DNA of 64,000 nt, taken from Octadecabacter arcticus 238. GTDB taxonomy: Bacteria; Pseudomonadota; Alphaproteobacteria; Rhodobacterales; Rhodobacteraceae. The notes below the pieces were generated by a model. The model ran no database searches. It was given only the letters and a program-made list of their open reading frames with translations, and was not told the DNA's origin. Positions within the stretch are counted from its first letter, which is position 1. Each line of letters begins with the position of its first letter. The translations under genes and the position numbers were made by a program. Location: NCBI RefSeq assembly GCF_000155735.2, contig NC_020908.1, forward strand, positions 2,733,001 to 2,797,000, read 5' to 3'. This document shows, one piece after another, positions 17,924-26,462 of this stretch.

Positions 17924-19290
17924 CAGCGCAGACACTCGTCGAAAAGATTCGCCATGCGCACCTTGTCCTTCACGAGGATGGTATGGATCTCCTGGCAGTC
18001 GATCGGCACTACCTACACGAAGGGTCTCACCATGCCTTCGCAAGACTGGCCGAGATGAGCCTGTCGGTGCGTCGGCCTGACCTTACCTTCGGTGTGGCGG
18101 ACCATTACGTACCCACATCGGGCGCCCCGGCGACAGATGTAATCGCGGGCATGATCGAAAAGCTCGACCGTAATGGCGCTGCTCATGGTCTGAGTGTCTT
18201 TGGACGCGGCGACCCCAGGCAGGGGATCGTGCATGTCGCTATGCCCGAACAGGGGCTGACCTTGCCGGGCAACATCATCGTATGCGGTGACAGCCATACG
18301 GCCACTCATGGTGCGCTTGGGGCGTGGGCGTTCGGTATAGGCGCCTCGGAGGTCGCGCATGTTCTTGCGACCCAAACCTTGTGGCAAGCTCCCCCCAAAC
18401 CGATGCGCATCACCGTAACCGGGCGCCTCGCTGAGGGTGTGACGGCCAAGGATCTCTCACTGCACATCATCGCAACGATCCGGACTGACGGAGCGGCAGG
18501 CCACGCGGTTGAATATGCTGGTGGAGCCATAACCGCTCTTAGCGTCGAGTCGCGCATGACGCTGTGCAACATGACGATCGAAATGGGCGCCCGCGCGGGC
18601 ATCGTGCCACCTGACGCGACCACAGCCGAATGGCTGCTGGACCGGCCGTATGCTCCCAAGGGCGCGGCGCGTGTCCAGGCTGAGTCCGATTGGGCCATAC
18701 TCGCCTCAGATGAGGGCGCGCGCTACGCCCGCGAGGTCACGATTGCCGCCGCAGAAGTCGCTCCGATGGTGACATGGGGCACCAGCCCCGACGAGGCGGT
18801 GGCCGTCACCGGCATCGTGCCGCTTGGCGAAGATACTGCTGAGTCACGCACCTATATGGATCTTGAAGGCGGCCAACCCATTGAGGGGGTGCCGGTGGAC
18901 ATGGTGTTCATCGGCTCCTGCACCAACGCGCGTCTGTCCGACCTGCATGAGGCCGCTCGCGTGCTGAAAGGCGGACGCACGCAGGTGCCGCTTCTGGTCT
19001 CTCCCGGCTCAACCGCCATCGCGATGGAAGCCGAGCGCATCGGGCTGGCCGATGTGTTCCGCGCGGCGGGGGCCCGGTGGGGTGCGTCAGGCTGTTCGTT
19101 GTGTGTTGGCATGAACGGCGATCTTGTGGCACCGGGCACGCGGTGTGCCTCCACCTCAAACCGGAATTTCCGCGGGCGTCAGGGACCGGGGGCACGCACC
19201 CATTTGATGAGCCCTGCCATGGCTGCCGCAGCCGCACTGACCGGACGGATCACCGATGTGCGAAGGCTGGACGTGGAGGTGCGGTCATGA
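17920..19290 (+). CDS. Aconitase-family hydratase large subunit (LeuC-like)
   Basis: Large [4Fe-4S] subunit of a hydro-lyase of the isopropylmalate isomerase/homoaconitase group. The 456-residue product has cluster cysteines in MVFIGSCTNARLSDL and GCSLCVGMNGD, the HT motif VCGDSHTATHGALG, and the closing block STSNRNFRGRQGPGARTHLM. It starts within tctA (ATGA) and ends within its small subunit (ATGA). Genomic setting beside a transporter and a lyase argues for a catabolic hydratase, for example of the dimethylmaleate or citraconate type, rather than leucine synthesis. Substrate assignment is inference. Confidence 0.85.
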   Translation: MTAQTLVEKIRHAHLVLHEDGMDLLAVDRHYLHEGSHHAFARLAEMSLSVRRPDLTFGVADHYVPTSGAPATDVIAGMIEKLDRNGAAHGLSVFGRGDPRQGIVHVAMPEQGLTLPGNIIVCGDSHTATHGALGAWAFGIGASEVAHVLATQTLWQAPPKPMRITVTGRLAEGVTAKDLSLHIIATIRTDGAAGHAVEYAGGAITALSVESRMTLCNMTIEMGARAGIVPPDATTAEWLLDRPYAPKGAARVQAESDWAILASDEGARYAREVTIAAAEVAPMVTWGTSPDEAVAVTGIVPLGEDTAESRTYMDLEGGQPIEGVPVDMVFIGSCTNARLSDLHEAARVLKGGRTQVPLLVSPGSTAIAMEAERIGLADVFRAAGARWGASGCSLCVGMNGDLVAPGTRCASTSNRNFRGRQGPGARTHLMSPAMAAAAALTGRITDVRRLDVEVRS

Positions 19291-19892
19291 TCCCGTTTCG
19301 CAACGTCTCGGGTCCCGTTGCGTGCCTGCCGCTCGACAATATTGACACCGACCAACTGATCCCAGCACGCTTCATGACTCGGACCCGGTCTGAGGGCTAT
19401 GGCGACGCACTTCTTCGTGACTTGCGGATGGATGCCAATGGGAAACCCGTCCCCGATTTCCCGCTGCATGCGGAAACAGGGCCAGTGTTTCTGGTGGCAG
19501 GGGCCAATTTTGGATGCGGCTCATCCCGCGAGGCGGCGGTTTATGCGCTGGCTGATTTCGGTATCCGTGCTGTATTGGCTCTGGGTTTTGGAGACATTTT
19601 CCACAGCAATGCAATGAAGAACGGCCTGCTGCCGATCGTGCTTTCGCTCACTGATAATGCGCGCGCCATGAAAGCTGGACAGATGACCATCGATCTCGAG
19701 GCGCAAACCGTCACGGTACAGGATGGAGGGCCGCCTCTAAGCTTTGAGGTCCCAGCGGCAGCGCGACGGCGCATGCTGGAAGGCCTTGACGAAATCTCCG
19801 ACACGCTGACTCGGCTCACAAGCATCGAGGCCCATGAAGCAGTTGCGCACCGGGCGCGCCCCTGGCTGCTTCCAGACATATCACCAACCTGA
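19287..19892 (+). CDS. Aconitase-family hydratase small subunit (LeuD-like)
   Basis: Swivel subunit that completes the active site of the hydratase encoded upstream. The 201-residue protein has PLDNIDTDQLIPARFM at the start, GANFGCGSSREAAVYAL (substrate-binding loop) and FGDIFHSNAMKNGLLPI, all LeuD-type. The ATG at 19287 sits in an ATGA overlap with the large subunit; an upstream frame opening at 19077 lies inside that gene and is not used. Same functional caveat as for the large subunit. Confidence 0.86.
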   Translation: MIPFRNVSGPVACLPLDNIDTDQLIPARFMTRTRSEGYGDALLRDLRMDANGKPVPDFPLHAETGPVFLVAGANFGCGSSREAAVYALADFGIRAVLALGFGDIFHSNAMKNGLLPIVLSLTDNARAMKAGQMTIDLEAQTVTVQDGGPPLSFEVPAAARRRMLEGLDEISDTLTRLTSIEAHEAVAHRARPWLLPDISPT

Positions 19893-19904
19893 AGGATGAA
19901 CCGC

Positions 19905-21128
19905 ATGAACGACAGCACACCTACTTATACGCGTCACACCGGCCCCTCGCTCGCCCCGTTTGATTGGGCGGACCCGTTTCATCTGGTCGACCAGTTGGCT
20001 GAGGGCGAGCGTATGATCGCCGACAGTGCCCGCGCCTATGCGCAGGACAAACTGCTGCCACGCGCCACCGATGCTTACCTAAATGAGCATGTCACGCCTG
20101 AGATTTTTGCCGAGATGGGCGAGATGGGCCTTCTTGGGACCACGATCCCTGAGGAGTATGGTGGCCTCGGCGCGGGCTACGTGTCCTACGGTCTTGTCGC
20201 GCGTGAAGTTGAGCGTGTGGACAGCGGCTATCGTTCCATGATGTCAGTGCAATCCAGCCTCGTGATGTATCCAATCTACGCCTACGGAACCGAAGAACAG
20301 CGGCAAAAGTACTTGCCCGGCCTAGCCGCAGGCACGTTGATCGGATGCTTTGGCCTGACGGAGCCTGAAGCGGGGTCCGACCCGGCCGGGATGAAGACGA
20401 CTGCAAAAAAGGTGGACGGCGGCTACGTGTTGAACGGCGCGAAGATGTGGATTTCCAACTCCCCCATCGCCGATGTGTTCGTGATCTGGGCGAAGTCTGA
20501 GGCGCATGGCGGCAAGATCCGTGGGTTCGTGCTAGAAAAAGGCATGAAGGGCCTCAGCGCACCGAAAATTGGCGGTAAACTCAGCCTCCGCGCTTCCGTG
20601 ACTGGTGAAATTGTGATGGAGAATGTCGAGGTCAGCGATGACGCATTGCTGCCCGGCGTTGAGGGTCTAAAAGGCCCCTTCGGATGCCTCAACCGCGCGC
20701 GCTTCGGCATCGCGTGGGGCGTGATGGGCGCGGCAGAAGACTGCTGGCACCGGGCGCGCGACTATGGATTGAACCGCGTGCAATTCGGTAAGCCACTCGC
20801 GCAAACGCAGCTGTTCCAAAAGAAGCTGGCCGACATGCAAACTGAGATTTCACTCGGCCTCCAAGGTGCCCTCCGCACAGGTCGGATGCTGGAAGACGGC
20901 ACCTGCGGACCAGAACTTATCTCGTTGATTAAACGCAACAATTGCGGAAAGGCGCTTGATATTGCGCGACATGCACGCGACATGCACGGCGGCAACGGCA
21001 TCATGGCGGAATACCACGTCATGCGCCACGCCCAGAACCTTGAGACGGTCAACACCTACGAGGGCACCCACGACGTCCACGCCTTGATCCTAGGCCGCGC
21101 GCAGACAGGACTGCAGGCGTTTTTCTGA
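19905..21128 (+). CDS. gcdH: Acyl-CoA dehydrogenase, glutaryl-CoA dehydrogenase type
   Basis: FAD enzyme of the acyl-CoA dehydrogenase superfamily, closest in sequence to glutaryl-CoA dehydrogenase, which oxidises and decarboxylates glutaryl-CoA to crotonyl-CoA. It has [18 protein letters not shown] and [17 protein letters not shown] (flavin/substrate region), [15 protein letters not shown] and the catalytic-base segment [21 protein letters not shown] stands about 9 bases before the ATG at 19905, better than the ATG at 19896. Its product start is 12 bp after the hydratase, and its stop overlaps the CoA-transferase start. The exact substrate in this operon could be a substituted glutaryl-CoA. 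Confidence 0.87.
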   Translation: MNDSTPTYTRHTGPSLAPFDWADPFHLVDQLAEGERMIADSARAYAQDKLLPRATDAYLNEHVTPEIFAEMGEMGLLGTTIPEEYGGLGAGYVSYGLVAREVERVDSGYRSMMSVQSSLVMYPIYAYGTEEQRQKYLPGLAAGTLIGCFGLTEPEAGSDPAGMKTTAKKVDGGYVLNGAKMWISNSPIADVFVIWAKSEAHGGKIRGFVLEKGMKGLSAPKIGGKLSLRASVTGEIVMENVEVSDDALLPGVEGLKGPFGCLNRARFGIAWGVMGAAEDCWHRARDYGLNRVQFGKPLAQTQLFQKKLADMQTEISLGLQGALRTGRMLEDGTCGPELISLIKRNNCGKALDIARHARDMHGGNGIMAEYHVMRHAQNLETVNTYEGTHDVHALILGRAQTGLQAFF

Positions 21129-22294
21129 TGTCACAGGCCCCACACGACGGCCTCAAGGTCCTTGAATTGGCCCGAATTCTCGCAGGGCCTCTAGTCGGCC
21201 AGACACTGGCTGATCTCGGCGCGACCGTGGTCAAGGTCGAAAGCCCCGCGGGCGATGACACCCGCGGCTGGGGGCCGCCCTTCATCGATCGGGAAGATGA
21301 TCGCTCAGCCGCCTATTATTACGGCTGTAATCGCGGCAAATACAGCGTCACAGCCGACCTCACGACTGAGAATGGTCGCGCCTTTGTTCAGGACCTCGCC
21401 CGTAACGCTGACGTGGTGATCGAGAACTTCAAGGTCGGCGGCCTCGTCAAATACGGGCTCGACTATGCCAGTCTGGCGGCGCTCAATCCCGGATTGATCT
21501 ATTGCTCGATTACCGGTTTTGGGCAGACTGGGCCCTACGCAGCGCGCGCAGGCTACGACTACTTAGTGCAAGGTATGTCGGGGCTGATGTCAATCACCGG
21601 CGATCCCGACGGTGAGCCGCAAAAGGTCGGTGTTGCGGTCACGGACATCTGCACCGGCCTCTACTCGGTCATTGCCATTCAGGCCGCCCTGACGGTTCGG
21701 AGTACAACAGGCCAAGGCCAGCATATCGATATGAGCCTCTTTGATGCGGGCACCGCATCGCTGGCAAATCAGGCGATGAACTTCCTCGCGACCGGGGTGT
21801 CGCCGCAGCGCATGGGCAACCAGCACCCCAATATCGTGCCCTACGAGGTCTTTCCGGTTGCCGATGGAGACATCATCATTGCGGCGGGCAATGACGGCCA
21901 GTTTCAACGCCTTTGCGCGCTTCTCGACCGCCCGGATATCGCACAAGACCCAAAGTATCAAACCAATGCGCAACGTGTGGCGAAGCGCTCCGAGTTGGTG
22001 AGGATTCTGAAAGCGGTTACCCGGACCAAGTCGAAATCCGAGTTGCTGGCCGGTTTGGAGGCCAGCAAGGTTCCTGCGTCTCCTATTAATACCGTTGGAG
22101 AGGTATTCTCCGATCCGCAGATCATTGACCGGGAAATTGAGATTTGCCCGGAAGGCGTCCCCGGGGTCCGCGCGCCGATCAGGTTTGGAACATCGAGCCT
22201 CTCACTCGACCGGACGGCGCCGATGCTGGGTGAACACAATGACCTGGTTCAAACCAATGGCTGGTCGATCTCTGCAGGTGAACCGGACGATTGA
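21128..22294 (+). CDS. Class III CoA-transferase (CaiB/BaiF family)
   Basis: Transfers CoA between carboxylic acids through an aspartyl-CoA anhydride. The 388-residue protein has VLELARILAGPLVGQTLADLG at the N-terminus, RGKYSVTADL, and the catalytic-Asp segment VGVAVTDICTGLYSV. It ends with PASPINTVGEVFSDPQ. The ATG overlaps the TGA of the dehydrogenase gene (TGATG). Beside a glutaryl-CoA-dehydrogenase homologue it resembles glutarate CoA-transferases; here it probably activates the dicarboxylate that the dehydrogenase consumes. Last gene of the operon. Confidence 0.88.
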   Translation: MSQAPHDGLKVLELARILAGPLVGQTLADLGATVVKVESPAGDDTRGWGPPFIDREDDRSAAYYYGCNRGKYSVTADLTTENGRAFVQDLARNADVVIENFKVGGLVKYGLDYASLAALNPGLIYCSITGFGQTGPYAARAGYDYLVQGMSGLMSITGDPDGEPQKVGVAVTDICTGLYSVIAIQAALTVRSTTGQGQHIDMSLFDAGTASLANQAMNFLATGVSPQRMGNQHPNIVPYEVFPVADGDIIIAAGNDGQFQRLCALLDRPDIAQDPKYQTNAQRVAKRSELVRILKAVTRTKSKSELLAGLEASKVPASPINTVGEVFSDPQIIDREIEICPEGVPGVRAPIRFGTSSLSLDRTAPMLGEHNDLVQTNGWSISAGEPDD

Positions 22295-22469
22295 GGATCA
22301 GTCTTCTGGCCCAAGTTTGGAGATTGATGTTGGTGCGGCGTGTCGAATGCGTCTCACAGGTGCTGTCCGCCGGATGCGAACCAGTCTTTAAAGGACAGTG
22401 AAGCGGCCCTTTCTGCCGCACCGAGGCCGCTAGGGGCCGATCCTGTCGTCTCGCAGTTTCTGCAAGTGC

Positions 22470-22536
22470 AAAATGCTGCGGTTGCAGTACCGGTAAGTAT
22501 GGGCTCACTGCCGCCATTAGATCGTTTGCAGCATTT
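22470..22536. repeat. Intergenic repeat R (inverted AAATGCTGC ... GCAGCATTT), copy 1
   Basis: Inverted ends AAATGCTGC at 22471 and GCAGCATTT ending at 22536 surround about 50 bp. The same signature appears at 22717, 45697, 53284 and 56916. The gap 22295-23016 has no gene; it is built of this and related repeats. Confidence 0.5.
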
Positions 22537-22590
22537 GTGGATTTGACCTCTCATTGAACGGCCGCTTTCGCCAGATTGCCCCAGAGCCCG

Positions 22591-22655
22591 CGCACTTGCA
22601 GCGAAGGTCTGCAATCCGCCCTTCGTGTCGAAATCTGCATGGCGCAGCAATCTGA
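22591..22655. repeat. Intergenic repeat K (TTGCAGCGAA ... GCGCAGCA), copy 1
   Basis: A conserved block with CGCNCTTGCAGCGAA, CCGCCCTTCGTGTCGAAA and TGCATGGCGCAGCA. Near-identical versions occur at 27761-27831 and 50531-50604. On the minus strand it produces spurious small frames of the type MLRHADFDTKGG. Confidence 0.6.
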
Positions 22656-22716
22656 CCGCTTCTCTATCTCATCATTGTCGTGATCGGCCCATTGCGGACA
22701 CTGTCCGCCTAATCAA

Positions 22717-22810
22717 CATGCTGCGGTGCAGCCTATCATTGCGGCAATTCGTGCATGGCTCAGCATTTTTATTGGCTGAAACGTTTGTGTGCGGGCCAGA
22801 TCCGCCTTTT
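22717..22810. repeat. Intergenic repeat R, copy 2
   Basis: Contains ATGCTGCGGTGCAGCC, CATTGCGGCAATTCGTGC and TCAGCATTTTT followed by GGGCCAGATCCGCC. It matches the layout of the copy at 56916-57003. No gene lies between here and the betI stop at 23017. Confidence 0.5.
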
Positions 22811-23016
22811 GCCTACGTAGAGGATGCAGATGCAGAAAGCTTAGGTAAGCGCAGCGTCCGGTGTTCGGCGGCGCAGCAAACATTCCCAAACCGATCATTC
22901 GAATAAATCGAAGTCAGCAGAATATAAACCGACTTTTTGCGCATTTACGCCAAGCAACGCCTTTGACAATTCAATCGTTTGTAAGTTGCTGCGTCTGTCG
23001 TAGGTGGTCGGGCACG

Positions 23017-23667
23017 CTATTGGGTTCTCGAGGTCAAGGCTGCGGCCAATTCAGCCATCTTCGTTTTGGCGGCTTTTCTCTCAGCGCTGTCGCCAAAAAG
23101 GCTCTCGACGACCCGTTCGATCTGCGCTGTCGCCTCTTGCCTGTTCAAACCGCCTATCCGCAGGCCGCAACGCAGCCAAAGGCCGTCAATCAACAGACTG
23201 ATCGTTTCGGCTCCGCTATCGGCGGCTACCCGGTCAATGCCGGTGGCAAGAAGGGCGGTCAATAGATTGCAGTGAAGTCTGCTGTAAATGACCGCCTGGA
23301 TCCTTTGGAACTGAGCGACGTGCGGCACTTCTGCGCACATCGCAATCCAGCCATGGGCGATTTCCGGCTGGAAAGTCGTTGGTGAAAAGTTCGCTTCGAT
23401 GATCGCGTAAAATCTTTCCCACGGGGTCGTCGCAAGGTTCATAAGCGCAACCGCTTCCTTTCGGAGCGTCGCGTTTGACTGCCGAAGAGCTGTTTCGATC
23501 AAGCTTTGTTTGTTCGAGAAATAATGCAGCACACTAGCCTTCGATGCGCCCGTGTGATCGGCAACCCGCTGCAAGGTAGTGCCTTGCATACCGTGAATGG
23601 CTAGCACTTCAAATGCAGCACGTGCGAATTCTTCGCGTCGAATGTGAGCGATGCTTCGTCGTCCCAT
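23017..23667 (-). CDS. betI: TetR-family regulator, BetI-like
   Basis: Choline-responsive type TetR repressor. It has an N-terminal HTH (TTLQRVADHTGASKASVLHY, then FSNKQSLIETAL) and a C-terminal domain with BetI-like AHGWIAMCAEVPHVAQFQRI and a C-terminal dimer helix. The ATG at 23667 (MGRRSIAHIRREEF) is preferred to 23688. It is divergent from choX, and two inverted repeats sit in the 112-bp gap, so it most likely represses choXWV until choline is present. The betA/betB oxidation genes are not in the window, so the name reflects similarity and context. Confidence 0.8.
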   Translation of the reverse strand: MGRRSIAHIRREEFARAAFEVLAIHGMQGTTLQRVADHTGASKASVLHYFSNKQSLIETALRQSNATLRKEAVALMNLATTPWERFYAIIEANFSPTTFQPEIAHGWIAMCAEVPHVAQFQRIQAVIYSRLHCNLLTALLATGIDRVAADSGAETISLLIDGLWLRCGLRIGGLNRQEATAQIERVVESLFGDSAERKAAKTKMAELAAALTSRTQ

Positions 23668-23699
23668 GTGAGGCCCTCCGGAGACCAAGAGTATAATTT

Positions 23700-23743
23700 A
23701 TTGACTCTGCGGTCAATTAAACCTTACGGTCTATTTATCGACC
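23700..23743. promoter_or_regulatory. Candidate BetI operators between betI and choX
   Basis: Two inverted repeats: ATTGAC-TCTGCG-GTCAAT (23700-23717, perfect) and GGTC-(8)-GACC (23728-23743). ATTGGGTCAAT follows. TetR repressors bind such symmetric sites between divergent genes; the pairing with BetI is by position. Confidence 0.55.
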
Positions 23744-23779
23744 ATTGGGTCAATCTACTGAACAAGGGAGAAACTGAAA

Positions 23780-24700
23780 ATGACTGGAAAACTGATATTC
23801 ACAACGACTGCGCTGGCGCTGTGCGCCCACCAGGCCACTGCGAACTGCGACACGGTGCGGATGGCAGAGCCTGGCTGGACTGATCTGGCATTGACGACAG
23901 GGGTCGCCAGCGTGGTTCTGGAAGGTTTGGGCTATACAACAGAAAGCTACGTTTTGGGTATTCCAGTGATATATGAATCCATGGTTGGCGGCGATCTTGA
24001 CGTCTTTCTTGGCTACTGGGACCCGGCGATGGAGAGCTATTTTCAGGCGTATCGCGAGGCTGGCGATATCGAGACGGTTCACCAAAACCTTGAGGGCGCA
24101 AAGTTTACCTTTGCTGTGCCAAAATATGTCTATGACGCTGGTGTTACTGACTTCGCCGATCTAGCCACCCATGCTGACAAGTTCGGCAGGCAGATGTACG
24201 GGATCGAGCCGGGATCGAATGACATCATGCTCGGGATTGTGGAGGCGGACGCTTTTGGACTGAGCGGCTGGAAGGTCGTGGAAAGCTCAGAGCAGGGAAT
24301 GCTGGCTCAGGTCAAACGCAACGCCCGTGGGGAAGAGTGGATCGTTTTTCTCGGCTGGGCTCCGCATCCGATGAACACATCGTTCGACATTGAATATCTG
24401 ACTGGCGGTGACAACCATTATGGTCCCAACTTCGGAGGTGCCACCGTCCATACTCAGGTGCGCAAAGGCTATCTCGAAGAATGTCCCAACGTTGGTAAAT
24501 TGCTGACCCAGATGACCTTTGATGTGCCTATGGAAAGCGCGGGTATGGCCTATATTCTCGACGATGGGAATGATCCAAAAGAGGCTGGCGCGCGTCTGTT
24601 GAAAGAGCAACCTCAATACCTTGAGGCATGGCTTGACGGCGTCGAGGCGAAAGACGGCGGCAACGGTCTGGACGCCGTTCGCGCGCACCTGGGCGAATAA
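23780..24700 (+). CDS. choX: Choline ABC transporter substrate-binding protein
   Basis: Periplasmic OpuAC-type receptor. It has a signal peptide in the first 21 residues (TTTALALCAHQATA), then MAEPGWTDLALTTGVASVVLE, IPVIYESMVGGDLDVFLGYW and EEWIVFLGWAPHPMNTSFDI, typical of ChoX with its aromatic ligand box. 306 residues, normal length. First gene of a four-gene operon with a hydrolase, choW and choV, divergent from betI. In rhizobia and roseobacters ChoX binds choline with high affinity; specificity here is by homology. Confidence 0.88.
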   Translation: MTGKLIFTTTALALCAHQATANCDTVRMAEPGWTDLALTTGVASVVLEGLGYTTESYVLGIPVIYESMVGGDLDVFLGYWDPAMESYFQAYREAGDIETVHQNLEGAKFTFAVPKYVYDAGVTDFADLATHADKFGRQMYGIEPGSNDIMLGIVEADAFGLSGWKVVESSEQGMLAQVKRNARGEEWIVFLGWAPHPMNTSFDIEYLTGGDNHYGPNFGGATVHTQVRKGYLEECPNVGKLLTQMTFDVPMESAGMAYILDDGNDPKEAGARLLKEQPQYLEAWLDGVEAKDGGNGLDAVRAHLGE

Positions 24701-24716
24701 GCTTCGAGGAAGGAAG

Positions 24717-25640
24717 ATGGGAATGCATCCAACCATCGAAAGTGTCTGTCCCATCCATATAGAGATACACGGCGACAAAAATGCGCCGTGTATCGTTCTG
24801 GTCCTGGGGCTGGGTATGCAAGTGGCTGAGTGGCCACTCAACTTTATCAGGAAGTTGTCAGAGCAGTTTTACGTGGTTTGTATCGAAAACCGCGATATGG
24901 GCCGGTCGGGGCGATGCGGACCTGACCTTGAGCCAGGGCTTGCGCGTTTGTTGGCGGAGAAGCCGTGCGGTTATGATGCGGGGATCCCGTATACCTTGTT
25001 TGACATGCGTGATGACGTGTTGCGCGCGGTTGACACCCTTGGGGTGGAAAAATTTGCCATCGTCGGATTTTCAATGGGCGGTATGATCGCTCAGTTGGTT
25101 GCTGCGCGCCCAGACAAGCGCGTCACGGCCTTTGCACAGATTTGTAGTTCTGGTGGCGAGGCATCGGCACCATTTCCGCCTGCTGCCTATGCACGACTTC
25201 TTGCCGTGGCACAGGTCGGCAACAGTAATGCAGAGCTGATCGACATGCTGGCACTTGATCTGATATGGTTCTTGTCACCTTCGCGCCTAACTGAGGATGA
25301 CGCAAAAGACCTTGCGGCAAAGATGCTGGAAGCCGGATTCACACCAGGCGGATACGCACGACAACTTTTGGCAATACAATGTTCAGGCGACCGCAGCGAT
25401 GACCTGCGCAGCATTCAGGCCCCGACCATCATTATCGGCGCAAGACAGGACAGATGCCTGAGCCTGGATGGGTCAAACCGGGCCCGTGAACTGATCCCTC
25501 ACGCAGAATTCAAGGTGTTCGATGGCATAGGACACAGTCTTGAGCCGGTGGCGCTCGACTATTTGACAACATGGCTTTGCAATGTAGCGACAGCAGCGGC
25601 TCAAAAAGATAACTGGAGGACAGACCATGGAATGGCTTGA
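24717..25640 (+). CDS. Alpha/beta hydrolase inside the choline transporter operon
   Basis: Predicted cytosolic serine hydrolase of about 307 residues. It has the oxyanion-side block VLVLGLGMQ, the nucleophile elbow IVGFSMGGM (Ser), an acid loop TIIIGARQDRCLS (Asp) and the C-terminal histidine GIGHSLEP. GAGGAAGG precedes two possible starts, 24717 and 24723. It lies 16 bp after choX and overlaps choW by 14 bp, so it is co-expressed with the transporter. A role in releasing choline from an imported choline ester is an attractive inference; no direct evidence for the substrate. Confidence 0.8.
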   Translation: MGMHPTIESVCPIHIEIHGDKNAPCIVLVLGLGMQVAEWPLNFIRKLSEQFYVVCIENRDMGRSGRCGPDLEPGLARLLAEKPCGYDAGIPYTLFDMRDDVLRAVDTLGVEKFAIVGFSMGGMIAQLVAARPDKRVTAFAQICSSGGEASAPFPPAAYARLLAVAQVGNSNAELIDMLALDLIWFLSPSRLTEDDAKDLAAKMLEAGFTPGGYARQLLAIQCSGDRSDDLRSIQAPTIIIGARQDRCLSLDGSNRARELIPHAEFKVFDGIGHSLEPVALDYLTTWLCNVATAAAQKDNWRTDHGMA

Positions 25641-26460
25641 GGCAAACAAGATCCCGATTGGAGTGTTGGTGGAACGCTTTGTGGATTGGCTCACCGATAG
25701 TTACTATTGGGCTTTTGACAGCTTGTCCGACGTGTTGGAGGCCGTAATTCTTGCAATCCTCTGGCTTCTGCAGGCTCCGAACGTGTTTGTCGTTGTCGCT
25801 GGGATTACCTTGCTCGCCTGGGTATCCCAGCGTTCTATCGGGTTTACTGTGTTCACAGCACTTGGCCTACTTTTGATCATCAATCAGGGGTATTGGGTGG
25901 AAACCACAGAAACACTGGCCCTCGTCCTCGCAGCGGCGACAGTCTGTATGGGGCTGGGCGTGCCGCTGGGGATCGCGGCAGCGCACCGTCCGTGGCTCTA
26001 CAAAGCGATGGAACCTGTGTTGGATCTCATGCAGACGATCCCGACTTTTGTCTACCTGATCCCTGCTTTGATCCTTTTTGGTCTCGGCATGGTGCCCGGG
26101 CTGATCGCGACGGTGATTTTCGCCCTTCCCGCACCAATCCGGCTGACCCAGCTTGGTATCACGTCGACACCCACAGCACTGATCGAGGCGGGCAAATCCT
26201 TTGGGTCCACTCCGATGCAACTTTTGTGGAAGGTTGAGCTGCCCTATGCCCTGCCGCAGATCATGGCGGGGCTGACACAGACCATCATGCTGTCTTTGTC
26301 GATGGTGGTGATTGCAGCCTTGGTGGGAGCAGATGGCTTGGGCGTCCCGACCCTGCGCGCACTTAATTCCGTCAACATCGCGCAAGGATTTGAGGTTGGC
26401 ATTACCATCGTCCTTGTAGCGATCATCTCTGATCGCATGTTCAGACGGCGGAGGGTGTAA
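25627..26460 (+). CDS. choW: Choline ABC transporter permease
   Basis: Inner-membrane permease of the ProW/OpuAB type. 277 residues with about six membrane segments. The coupling region is SFGSTPMQLLWKVELPYALP, and VPGLIATVIFALPAPIRLTQ precedes it. The start at 25627 follows CTGGAGGACAG and overlaps the hydrolase stop; choV starts 2 bp after its stop. Together with ChoX and ChoV it forms a choline/quaternary amine importer. Confidence 0.9.
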   Translation: MEWLEANKIPIGVLVERFVDWLTDSYYWAFDSLSDVLEAVILAILWLLQAPNVFVVVAGITLLAWVSQRSIGFTVFTALGLLLIINQGYWVETTETLALVLAAATVCMGLGVPLGIAAAHRPWLYKAMEPVLDLMQTIPTFVYLIPALILFGLGMVPGLIATVIFALPAPIRLTQLGITSTPTALIEAGKSFGSTPMQLLWKVELPYALPQIMAGLTQTIMLSLSMVVIAALVGADGLGVPTLRALNSVNIAQGFEVGITIVLVAIISDRMFRRRRV

Positions 26461-26462
26461 CA

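Noticed and set aside
22354..22650. Small minus-strand protein MLRHADFDTKGG..., and its relatives at 27554-27820 and 50449-50829
   Set aside because: These frames arise from the intergenic K repeat; there is no ribosome site and the frame is not conserved beyond the repeat block.
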